A stretch of DNA of 5,089 nucleotides from Methanomicrobiales archaeon (lineage in GTDB: Archaea > Halobacteriota > Methanomicrobia > Methanomicrobiales > Methanospirillaceae). Below the pieces are notes generated by a model. It was not told where the DNA came from. It did no database searches and worked only from the letters and a program-made list of their open reading frames with translations. The translations under genes were made by a program, and so were the position numbers. The stretch lies in NCBI GenBank assembly GCA_013415575.1, contig JAAEES010000093.1:1-5089 (forward strand), in the 5' to 3' direction. This document shows positions 1-5,089 of the stretch, one piece after another; the stretch's first letter is position 1, and the number at the start of each line of letters is the position of its first letter.

Positions 1-1
1 T

Positions 2-973
2 GAGGAGTTCTACACGGCAGCAAGCGAGTGCCTCAAGGGATGCGTCAAAGGGCTCGCCGGGCCCGGGAGGTACATCCGGGGCGTCTTTCCCGAAGAGATG
101 AAGGAGATCCGGGTGGCCGTGGACCGGATCGGCCGTGAGGTGAATGCAATGACCCCGCAGATTGCCGGGGCACGGAAGAAGCGGGATCAGATCGCGGAGT
201 TGCGAAAGACCGAAGCATCGATATCAGGGGCAGTTGCAGACCATGAGAAGGTGGTGGCGGACCTCGCGAGGGTCCGGGACGAGATAACCCGGGAAGAGCA
301 GGCGATCGAAGACCTCTCACAAGCCCTGGCGCAGGCAGGGGACGCCGCCGGGTCCGAGAAGATTGCCGGGCTAAAAACCGCCATATCCGGTCTCCACGAG
401 GAGCTCTCCGCAGCGGACCGTACGCTCAGGAGCGACCTCTCGGTGATCTCACATCTCCTCCGGAAAGGAGAGAAGGTACTCCAGCGGGGGGATGGGGCTT
501 CTGCCGCGCGGGAGATCGAACCGGTGGTCGACGCACTTGCCGGATCCGGTCTCCCGGCCGAGGAGCAGCTGATGCCCGGGCTTGCCCGGGCTCTGCCGCT
601 GATCCGGAGCATGATCGGGAGCGGGGAGATCGTCCTGAAGAACAAGGAAGAACGGGAGCTCTTTTCTGAACGCAGTGATATCATGGCACGGATCACGGCT
701 CTCTACGCACAGCGGAGGGATGCTGAATCGCGGCTGAAAGCGGCAGAGCGTGCCTATGCCGCAATCCCGGTTATTGAACAGGCACAACAAGCGGAGCGTG
801 AGAGAGAAAAGGGAGAGGCACGGCTGGCTTCGCTCCGGGAGAAGATGATCGCCATGGGGGAGCGGAAGAAAATCCTGGAAACGGAGATCCCCGCACTCAT
901 GGCCGGGATGGAGCAGGATCTATCCGCCCTCGAAGGAAAGCCGGTCACCCTCATCGGAAACGAGGGTGCATAA
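2..973 (+). CDS. Coiled-coil protein of unknown function, 3' part (5' end outside window)
   Basis: The reading frame is open from base 2 to a TAA at 971-973, giving 323 residues without a start, so the gene begins upstream. An ATG at 98 lies inside continuous coding-like sequence (the residues before it read EEFYTAASECLKGCVKGLAG) and is probably not the true start. Visible residues about 33-128 and 205-310 are rich in Glu, Lys, Arg, Ala and Leu with heptad-like spacing, which suggests two long coiled coils around a less charged middle segment (about 129-200, containing Gly, Pro and a run of hydrophobic helices). There is no signal peptide, membrane segment, P-loop or cysteine motif in the visible part. 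Proteins like this are often labelled SbcC/SMC-like only because of the coiled coil; no ATPase head is visible here, so I give no function. It may be co-transcribed with the small gene 68 bases downstream. Certain as a gene, unknown as a product. Confidence 0.8.
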   Translation, partial: EEFYTAASECLKGCVKGLAGPGRYIRGVFPEEMKEIRVAVDRIGREVNAMTPQIAGARKKRDQIAELRKTEASISGAVADHEKVVADLARVRDEITREEQAIEDLSQALAQAGDAAGSEKIAGLKTAISGLHEELSAADRTLRSDLSVISHLLRKGEKVLQRGDGASAAREIEPVVDALAGSGLPAEEQLMPGLARALPLIRSMIGSGEIVLKNKEERELFSERSDIMARITALYAQRRDAESRLKAAERAYAAIPVIEQAQQAEREREKGEARLASLREKMIAMGERKKILETEIPALMAGMEQDLSALEGKPVTLIGNEGA

Positions 974-997
974 CCGGTGCTGCCCGGAGCAGTGAGT

Positions 998-1005
998 CTT
1001 TATCT
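998..1005 (+). promoter_or_regulatory. Weak possible TATA-like element upstream of the small Cys protein
   Basis: CTTTATCT is the only T/A-leaning stretch in the 68-base gap before the ATG at 1042. It would place a transcription start near 1028, just ahead of a purine stretch AGGGA (1028-1032) that could act as a weak ribosome binding site 9 bases before the ATG. The match to the archaeal consensus TTTAWATA is poor, so read-through from the upstream gene is equally plausible. Confidence 0.2.
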
Positions 1006-1041
1006 CCTGCCCCAGAAACGCTCATACAGGGATCCACCCGC

Positions 1042-1308
1042 ATGCCTGAAGAAAAGTACCGGATTCTCGAAGTCAGGTCCGGCAAAGTCCGCTGCCTTCC
1101 TGATAAAGAAGAAACCATCGAGCACTGCAGGTTCTGTGTGTTCTCACGCTCGTTTCTGGTGAGGGGCCGTCAGGTGACCTCACCGGCGCTCGCCTACTGC
1201 CTGCGCCACAGGGCGACAGAGGAGGTGAATCTGAAGGAAGTGGAGGCCGTGACCTGTGCTGACCGGAAGGGGGAAGGATACCGGAGCATGATGAATATCA
1301 TCGGGTAG
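1042..1308 (+). CDS. Small cysteine-containing hypothetical protein (88 aa)
   Basis: I do not recognise this family. The 88-residue product starts at ATG 1042; there is no other ATG, GTG or TTG in frame back to the end of the upstream gene, and a weak AGGGA lies 9 bases before it. It contains C18, H28, C29, C32, C53, H56 and C72. The HCxxC group at 28-32 together with CLRH at 53-56 could form a zinc or iron-sulfur site, which is inference only. The rest is charged and soluble, with no signal peptide or membrane helix. An overlapping frame at 977-1162 looks like a shadow: it is Ser/Pro/Lys-rich without a plausible fold, while this frame has balanced composition and a clean stop. It follows the coiled-coil gene on the same strand and its stop is 9 bases from that of the convergent RHH gene. 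Confidence 0.72.
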   Translation: MPEEKYRILEVRSGKVRCLPDKEETIEHCRFCVFSRSFLVRGRQVTSPALAYCLRHRATEEVNLKEVEAVTCADRKGEGYRSMMNIIG

Positions 1309-1317
1309 CCGTCGTAT

Positions 1318-1659
1318 TCAGGGAATCTTCCAGAACTCCCACCATCGTTTGGTCTGGAAGGGTACCGGCCGCATCTCCCTGGCCCACTCGACATCGACGA
1401 TGTGGTGAATGAGCTGGACCTCTTCGGCAAGGTTCTTCAGGGAATTCTTCATCTCGGCAAGGCCCGCCAGTATCTCCTGGTACTCCTCGAATGACCGTTT
1501 ATGGTTCAGGGTAACCGGGTGCCCGCCCGTGACGTGGGAAAAACCGCTGTCGATGAGCTCGAGGATTGCCCGGTTCCGGTCCACCCCGTGCTCCTTTGCA
1601 AACTTGTCGATGAGATCCATCATCTCCGGATCCGTGGTAAAGGATACTCTTATCGCCAT
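1318..1659 (-). CDS. Ribbon-helix-helix (CopG/Arc-type) DNA-binding protein with coiled-coil tail
   Basis: The product is 113 residues. Residues 1-42 fit a ribbon-helix-helix domain: a short beta strand (AIRVSFTT, 2-9) followed by helix A (PEMMDLIDKFAKEHG), a turn with VDRNR, and helix B (AILELIDSGF). RHH proteins bind DNA as dimers through the paired N-terminal strands, here probably R4, S6 and T8. Residues 57-90 look like an amphipathic coiled-coil helix that could extend the dimer or bind a partner, and the end is unusually aromatic (WWEFW at 106-110). The start is fixed by a strong GGAGGT four bases before the ATG. It is downstream of cbiP on the same strand with a 68-base gap containing a T-tract, so it may be a separate unit or receive read-through. 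It could be a regulator or an antitoxin-like protein; no toxin gene is adjacent. Target unknown. Confidence 0.82.
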   Translation of the reverse strand: MAIRVSFTTDPEMMDLIDKFAKEHGVDRNRAILELIDSGFSHVTGGHPVTLNHKRSFEEYQEILAGLAEMKNSLKNLAEEVQLIHHIVDVEWAREMRPVPFQTKRWWEFWKIP

Positions 1660-1663
1660 CTGT

Positions 1664-1669
1664 ACCTCC
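1664..1669 (-). promoter_or_regulatory. Strong Shine-Dalgarno site of the RHH gene
   Basis: On the minus strand the sequence reads GGAGGT-ACAG-ATG. This is the best ribosome binding site in the window and decides the start of the RHH protein. It implies a leadered transcript, unlike the probable leaderless aIF1 gene at the other end of the window. Confidence 0.7.
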
Positions 1670-1709
1670 CCGGCACCATGCTTATCGATCTCATGGGACG
1701 TCCGCTCCT

Positions 1710-1715
1710 AAAAAA
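1710..1715 (-). terminator. T-tract, possible archaeal terminator after cbiP
   Basis: Thirteen to eighteen bases after the cbiP stop the minus strand reads GGGGTTTTTTAGG, a run of six T. Archaeal polymerase terminates at such U-rich stretches without needing a hairpin. No stable stem is visible directly before it. A single six-T tract is usually only partly effective, so some transcription may continue into the RHH gene. Confidence 0.4.
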
Positions 1716-1727
1716 CCCCACTCCCGG

Positions 1728-3173
1728 TCATTTTTCAAACAGAGCGAGGATGGGATCTACCTGCACGTGCCGCTCGAATTCCATGGCAAGCTGGTCATAG
1801 AGATCCTGCCCCCCATCTTCATCCGGCGGTATATACTCCAGGCCTTTCTGTGCATACAACCAGGATAGCAGGGCATTCCGGGCCGAAGCGTTTTCAAAGA
1901 GCCCGTGGAGATAGGTCCCGATCACCAGTCCGTCCTTCGATACAGCTCCTTCTCCAGAGAATGCCTCGTCCTCCCCTGTCCGTTCGGTCTCTCCCATGTG
2001 GATCTCGTATCCCCGCACCGTACCGACCCCGGGCAGGATGGGACCGGTAGCCGATGCCGTCCGTGTCACCTGTTCGGTGGTCTTCTCATACCGTGAGAAC
2101 CGGGTGATGACCCTGAGCAGGCCGATCCCCTCGTAGTGTCCCCGGCATGACTCCACACCGTCATCGATCACTTCCAGGCCGAGCATCTGGTATCCGCCGC
2201 AGATCCCGATGACCGGGATTCCCCGTTCCCGGGCGGCACGGATTTCTTCTGCACACCCGGATTCCTGCACCATCCTGAGGTCGTCAACGGTGTTCTTGGT
2301 CCCGGGAAGGATGATGCAGTCGTACCCGGTGAGCGGAAAGCCGGGACTGACGTACACGACGGTGGCCGAACGTTCAAGGCATTCGAAATCAGTGAAATTC
2401 GAAATCCGGGGGAGCCGGATCACTGCGATCCTGACCGGCCTGTCGTGCGCCTTCTTGTCACCGATCGAGAGAGAATCTTCACTGGGGAGCGGCAGGGAGA
2501 GGTACGGGAGCACCCCGAGGACCGGAATGCCGCACAATTCCTCGATAATCCGCACTCCATCCTCAAAGAGGGCGGGATCACCGCGGAACTTGTTGATGAT
2601 GATCCCTCTCACCAGCGGCCTGATATCCGGGGGCAGGAGCTCGAGGGTTCCATAGACCTGGGCAAAGACCCCGCCCCGTTCGATATCGGCAACCAGGATA
2701 ATGGGGAGCATGAGTTCGCGCTCTATCCGGATATTGGCGATGTCCCGTGCATACAGGTTCAGCTCTGCCGCTCCGCCCGCTCCTTCCGCAACGATATGCC
2801 CGCAGGTATCGATGAGGTGGCGGGCCGCCCGGACGGCACAGGAGAGCAGTTCATCGGTCTCCTGGTAGTAGGAAGAGATGGGGAGATCCTTGTACGGCCG
2901 CCCCATCACCACCACCTGGGAAACCTGGTCTCCTTTCGGCTTGAGGAGGACGGGATTCATCTCCGCTACCGGATCGAGACGGGCGGCGAAGGCCTGCATG
3001 GCCTGGGCGATCCCGATTTCTGCCCCGTCCCGCGTGACGTAGGAGTTCAGACTCATGTTCTGCGCCTTGAACGGGGCAACCGTAATTCCCCGGTTGGATA
3101 GCACCCTGCAGACTGCCGCCACCACGGTGCTCTTCCCGACATGCGATGCGGTGCCGAGAACAAAAAGGGACAT
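1728..3173 (-). CDS. cbiP: Cobyric acid synthase, glutamine-hydrolysing
   Basis: CbiP/CobQ uses ATP and glutamine to amidate the b, d, e and g side chains of adenosylcobyrinic acid a,c-diamide, giving adenosylcobyric acid in the cytoplasmic B12 pathway. The 481-residue length is typical. The N-terminal dethiobiotin-synthetase-like ATPase domain shows the P-loop GTASHVGKST (7-16), the family block PFKAQNMSLNSYVT (34-47), GAEIGIAQAMQ (50-60), EGAGGAAELNL (130-140) and ADIERGGVFAQ (162-172). The C-terminal class I glutamine amidotransferase domain shows the nucleophile C325 in GICGGYQMLG, and H423 in YLHGLFEN. The ATG at 3173 puts the P-loop near the N-terminus as in the family. The frame stays open upstream into nrdJ, but that extension resembles nothing and no GTG or TTG lies in the spacer. 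No good Shine-Dalgarno is visible; AGGA abuts the ATG, so a leaderless or short-leader transcript is likely. It is divergent from the B12-dependent nrdJ. Confidence 0.96.
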   Translation of the reverse strand: MSLFVLGTASHVGKSTVVAAVCRVLSNRGITVAPFKAQNMSLNSYVTRDGAEIGIAQAMQAFAARLDPVAEMNPVLLKPKGDQVSQVVVMGRPYKDLPISSYYQETDELLSCAVRAARHLIDTCGHIVAEGAGGAAELNLYARDIANIRIERELMLPIILVADIERGGVFAQVYGTLELLPPDIRPLVRGIIINKFRGDPALFEDGVRIIEELCGIPVLGVLPYLSLPLPSEDSLSIGDKKAHDRPVRIAVIRLPRISNFTDFECLERSATVVYVSPGFPLTGYDCIILPGTKNTVDDLRMVQESGCAEEIRAARERGIPVIGICGGYQMLGLEVIDDGVESCRGHYEGIGLLRVITRFSRYEKTTEQVTRTASATGPILPGVGTVRGYEIHMGETERTGEDEAFSGEGAVSKDGLVIGTYLHGLFENASARNALLSWLYAQKGLEYIPPDEDGGQDLYDQLAMEFERHVQVDPILALFEK

Positions 3174-3197
3174 TCCTGTGAGAAAGGTTAGCGTGGA

Positions 3198-3209
3198 TTT
3201 TAAATAAAA
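3198..3209. promoter_or_regulatory. AT-rich TATA element in the cbiP/nrdJ divergent spacer
   Basis: The 55-base spacer holds TTTTAAATAAAA, the only long AT stretch there. Reading plus, TTTAAATA at 3199-3206 matches the archaeal TATA consensus TTTAWATA exactly, with its centre about 26 bases before the nrdJ ATG. Reading minus, TTTATTTA differs at one position and its centre is about 30 bases before the cbiP ATG. One element could therefore serve both directions, giving very short leaders on both sides. Whether a single TBP site really drives both genes is inference. Confidence 0.6.
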
Positions 3210-3219
3210 GGCATTCCTT

Positions 3220-3224
3220 GAGGA
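3220..3224 (+). promoter_or_regulatory. Ribosome binding site of nrdJ
   Basis: GAGGA ends four bases before the ATG at 3229. An in-frame TAA at 3205-3207 with no start codon between it and 3229 makes this ATG the earliest possible start. If the TATA at 3199-3206 fires at the usual distance, the transcript start falls very near the ATG, so this site may be only partly within the mRNA. Confidence 0.5.
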
Positions 3225-3228
3225 TTCT

Positions 3229-4881
3229 ATGGGTATTACCGAGGCAGGCCGCATTCTCCTCCGGGGACGGTATCTTCTCACCGGAGAAACTCCCCGGGAG
3301 ATGTTCCGGAGAGTGGCCCGGGCAGTGGGAACCGCTGAGGAGCAGCACTTCTTCCGGATGATGGACGACCTGCTCTTCCTTCCCAACTCGCCGACTCTGA
3401 TGAACGCGGGAGTTGGGGGAGGCCAGCTCTCGGCCTGCTTTGTTCTGCCGGTGGGCGATTCGATCGAGAGCATCTTCCGTGCCCTCAAACACATGGCTCT
3501 TATCCACAAGAGCGGCGGGGGGACCGGTTTTTCCTTCTCCGGCATCAGGCCTGGCGGAGACTGCGTGGGGAAGACCGCCGGTATCGCGAGCGGCCCGATC
3601 CCGTTCATTCATGTCTTTGATGAGGCCACCAGCGCCCTCAAGCAGGGAGGGAAACGCCGGGGAGCAAATATGGGGGTGCTGGCAAGTTCCCATCCCGACA
3701 TCATTGCCTTCATCCGCGCCAAGCAGGGGGGTGACCTTCCGAATTTCAATCTCTCTGTCGGCCTTGATCAGGCCTTCTTCACCTCCCTCTCCCTGGATCG
3801 CGACTACGATCTGGTCAATCCCCGGAACGGCGAGGTCTGGACCACCGTTGCCGCCAGAACCATCTGGGAAGAGCTCTCCTGTGCCGCATGGCAGTGCGGG
3901 GACCCGGGAGTCCTTTTCCTTGACCGGATCAACGAGAAGAACACCGTCCCGGGCCTGGGACCCATTGAGGCGACCAATCCCTGCGGAGAGCAACCCCTCC
4001 TGCCCTACGAGTCCTGCAACCTCGGGAGTATCAACCTCTCGGCATGCGTATCCGGAACCGGGATCGATTACGAGCTGCTCGGCACGGTGGTCAGGCAGGC
4101 TGTCCGCTTCCTCGACAGGGTAATCGATATCAATGTCTACCCGGTGCCCGAAATCCGGGAGGCGACCCTCCGCACCCGGAAAATCGGGCTCGGGATGATG
4201 GGCCTTGCCGATGCCCTCATCATGATGGGGATCCCCTACCAGTCGGATGAGGGGCTGGCCATCACCGGTGCGGTGATGCGGTTCATCCAGGAGGAGGCCC
4301 ATGCCGCTTCAGAAGAGCTTGCCGGCGAGAAGGGATCGTTTCCGGCCATCGATCTGAGCACCTACGCCCGACCCATGCGGAATGCTACGGTCACCACCAT
4401 CGCACCCACCGGGTCGCTCCACATCATCGCCGGGACAAGCAGCGGGATCGAGCCCCTGTTCTCCCTCGCCTCCACCCGCAGTATCAACGGGCAGGTCATC
4501 CACTCGGTTCACCCTGCGGTGGAGCGGTTCATCGCTCCGCTCCCCGGTGGCCTGTCAATGGTGGCAGAGGTCAGGAAGACGGGGAGCGTGCAGCAGCTTC
4601 CGATCAGCGATGATCTCCGGGAACTCCTCCGCACCGCTGCAGAGATCGAGCCCGCCTTCCATGTCCGGGTACAGGCAGAGGTCCAGAAGCATGTCGACAA
4701 CGCCGTCTCAAAGACCGTCAACCTCCCCGAAGATGCAACACCGTCGGATATCTCCCGTACCTTCCTGCTCGCCCGCGATCTCGGCTGCAAGGGAATCACG
4801 GTGTACCGGTACAACAGCCGGACCGACCAGGTGTTGTCCCGGGGGTGCGACACCTGCCGGGTGGACAGTTACAGCGGGTGA
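3229..4881 (+). CDS. nrdJ: Adenosylcobalamin-dependent (class II) ribonucleotide reductase
   Basis: NrdJ reduces ribonucleotides to deoxyribonucleotides for DNA synthesis, using adenosylcobalamin to create a thiyl radical; it needs no oxygen and no second subunit. The 550-residue product shows the first redox cysteine C70 in GQLSACFVLP, the glycine block KSGGGTGFSFSGIRP (94-108), KRRGANMGVL (142-151), NFNLSV (172-177), and the active site NPCGEQPLLPYESCNLGSINL region at 250-270. There C252 is the expected thiyl cysteine with N250 and E254, and C263 is the second redox cysteine. The 11-residue spacing between the last two is that of Thermotoga-type class II enzymes. APTGS (392-396) is the phosphate-binding loop. 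C540-x-x-C543 near the end is the likely shuttle dithiol. The protein begins only about 50 residues before PNSPTLMNAG, so there is no N-terminal ATP-cone domain. It is divergent from cbiP, which helps make its cofactor. Confidence 0.96.
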   Translation: MGITEAGRILLRGRYLLTGETPREMFRRVARAVGTAEEQHFFRMMDDLLFLPNSPTLMNAGVGGGQLSACFVLPVGDSIESIFRALKHMALIHKSGGGTGFSFSGIRPGGDCVGKTAGIASGPIPFIHVFDEATSALKQGGKRRGANMGVLASSHPDIIAFIRAKQGGDLPNFNLSVGLDQAFFTSLSLDRDYDLVNPRNGEVWTTVAARTIWEELSCAAWQCGDPGVLFLDRINEKNTVPGLGPIEATNPCGEQPLLPYESCNLGSINLSACVSGTGIDYELLGTVVRQAVRFLDRVIDINVYPVPEIREATLRTRKIGLGMMGLADALIMMGIPYQSDEGLAITGAVMRFIQEEAHAASEELAGEKGSFPAIDLSTYARPMRNATVTTIAPTGSLHIIAGTSSGIEPLFSLASTRSINGQVIHSVHPAVERFIAPLPGGLSMVAEVRKTGSVQQLPISDDLRELLRTAAEIEPAFHVRVQAEVQKHVDNAVSKTVNLPEDATPSDISRTFLLARDLGCKGITVYRYNSRTDQVLSRGCDTCRVDSYSG

Positions 4882-4962
4882 CCAGCACCCTGAGCGGTCA
4901 TTGGGCGCTATCCGGGTTCCGGACCGGCAAAAACCGTGACAGGATGGCCGGAGGATGCCAAC
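4882..4962 (+). other. Intergenic region after nrdJ, no gene seen; one small inverted repeat
   Basis: No plausible coding frame was found here. TCCGG-GTT-CCGGA (4911-4923) can form a five-base-pair stem with a three-base loop, but CCGG is very common in this genome, and no T-tract follows, so it is not a convincing terminator. The end of the nrdJ transcript is therefore not defined, and read-through toward aIF1 is possible. Confidence 0.35.
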
Positions 4963-4973
4963 AAATATATAAG
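4963..4973 (+). promoter_or_regulatory. Strong archaeal TATA box of the aIF1 gene
   Basis: AAATATATAAG stands out in GC-rich surroundings and closely matches an archaeal BRE/TATA element. Its centre (about 4968) is 27 bases before the A of the aIF1 ATG, which is the normal distance from TATA centre to transcription start. No purine-rich Shine-Dalgarno lies between it and the ATG. Together these predict a leaderless or nearly leaderless transcript. Confidence 0.75.
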
Positions 4974-4994
4974 CAGAACTTGAACGTACTTGTA

Positions 4995-5089
4995 ATGAAT
5001 GGTGGGATTTGTCCGACGTGTGGACTACCTAAGGAACTCTGTATCTGTGAGGAAGTAGCAAAGGAGCAGCAACGTATCAATGTCAAGGT
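4995..5089 (+). CDS. Translation initiation factor aIF1 (SUI1 family), 5' part only
   Basis: Only the first 31 codons are present; the gene runs off the window. The product begins MNGGICPTCGLPKELCIC and continues with a charged helix (EEVAKEQQRINVK), the recognisable N-terminus of archaeal aIF1. aIF1 binds the small ribosomal subunit near the P site and helps select the correct start codon. C6, C9, C16 and C18 (CxxC and CxC) form a likely metal-binding knuckle typical of archaeal members and absent from bacterial YciH. The conserved SUI1 beta-alpha fold would lie beyond the window. The ATG was chosen because it starts this motif and sits 27 bases from the centre of a strong TATA box. A minus-strand frame across this region (4898-5086) is a shadow. 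Confidence 0.88.
   Translation, partial: MNGGICPTCGLPKELCICEEVAKEQQRINVK

Noticed and set aside
187..696. 169-residue minus-strand frame opposite the coiled-coil gene
   Set aside because: Ser/Arg/Ala-rich mirror of a charged coiled-coil coding sequence, a usual artefact in GC-rich genomes.
1318..1659. Toxin-antitoxin module built around the RHH protein
   Set aside because: RHH proteins can be antitoxins, but no toxin-like partner overlaps or adjoins it; the neighbours are cbiP and a convergent Cys protein.
2445..3101. 218-residue plus-strand frame opposite cbiP
   Set aside because: Antisense to conserved CbiP blocks, His/Gly/Asp-rich, without any recognisable motif or ribosome binding site.
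3174..3228. Cobalamin riboswitch between cbiP and nrdJ
   Set aside because: The 55-base spacer is far too short for a B12 riboswitch, which needs about 150-200 bases, and no B12-box-like sequence was seen.
3174..3608. N-terminal extension of cbiP by 145 residues, antisense to nrdJ
   Set aside because: The frame is open but the extension is Pro/Arg/Ser-rich, crosses the promoter spacer and lies opposite the well-conserved nrdJ coding sequence. Family length and P-loop position support the start at 3173.
3413..4123. 236-residue plus-strand frame inside nrdJ
   Set aside because: Ser/Pro/Arg-rich alternative frame of a certain gene; no ribosome binding site and no domain.
2851..4302. Long 483-residue minus-strand frame across nrdJ and part of cbiP
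   Set aside because: Its Gly/His/Pro/Asp-rich composition is that of a shadow in GC-rich DNA. It lies opposite the strongly conserved nrdJ and out of frame with cbiP, and shows no motif.
4911..4923. Hairpin terminator after nrdJ
   Set aside because: The stem is only five base pairs, built from CCGG which is frequent throughout the window, and no T-tract follows.

Overview
The window looks like a piece of a moderately GC-rich euryarchaeal chromosome, most likely a methanogen of the Methanomicrobiales (Methanoregula / Methanosphaerula-like; the genus is an inference). Three things point there: the start of an archaeal translation initiation factor aIF1/SUI1 with its four-cysteine N-terminus, AT-rich archaeal TATA boxes standing out of GC-rich DNA directly upstream of genes, and a cobyric acid synthase beside a coenzyme-B12-dependent ribonucleotide reductase. 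No mobile element, CRISPR array, tRNA or rRNA was seen.

Layout. Bases 2-973 (+) hold the 3' part of a long coiled-coil protein of unknown function whose start lies outside the window. After 68 bases comes a small cysteine-containing protein (1042-1308, +) that I do not recognise. It converges, with only 9 bases between stop codons, on a ribbon-helix-helix DNA-binding protein (1318-1659, -). Upstream of that on the same strand is cbiP, cobyric acid synthase (1728-3173, -). A 55-base AT-rich spacer separates cbiP from the divergently read nrdJ, the adenosylcobalamin-dependent (class II) ribonucleotide reductase (3229-4881, +). A 113-base intergenic region follows, ending in a strong TATA box, and then the first 31 codons of aIF1 (4995 to the window end, +).

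How the genes fit together. CbiP performs the four amidations that give adenosylcobyric acid, a precursor of coenzyme B12. NrdJ uses the finished coenzyme to make the thiyl radical that reduces ribonucleotides. The two are divergent and probably share one promoter spacer, so cofactor supply and a cofactor consumer sit back to back. The ribbon-helix-helix protein downstream of cbiP is a candidate local regulator, but nothing in the sequence shows its target. aIF1 appears to be expressed from a leaderless or nearly leaderless transcript.

Overall this is mostly ordinary housekeeping DNA. I found no convincing undescribed multi-gene system; the less understood parts are the coiled-coil protein, the small Cys protein and the RHH protein.
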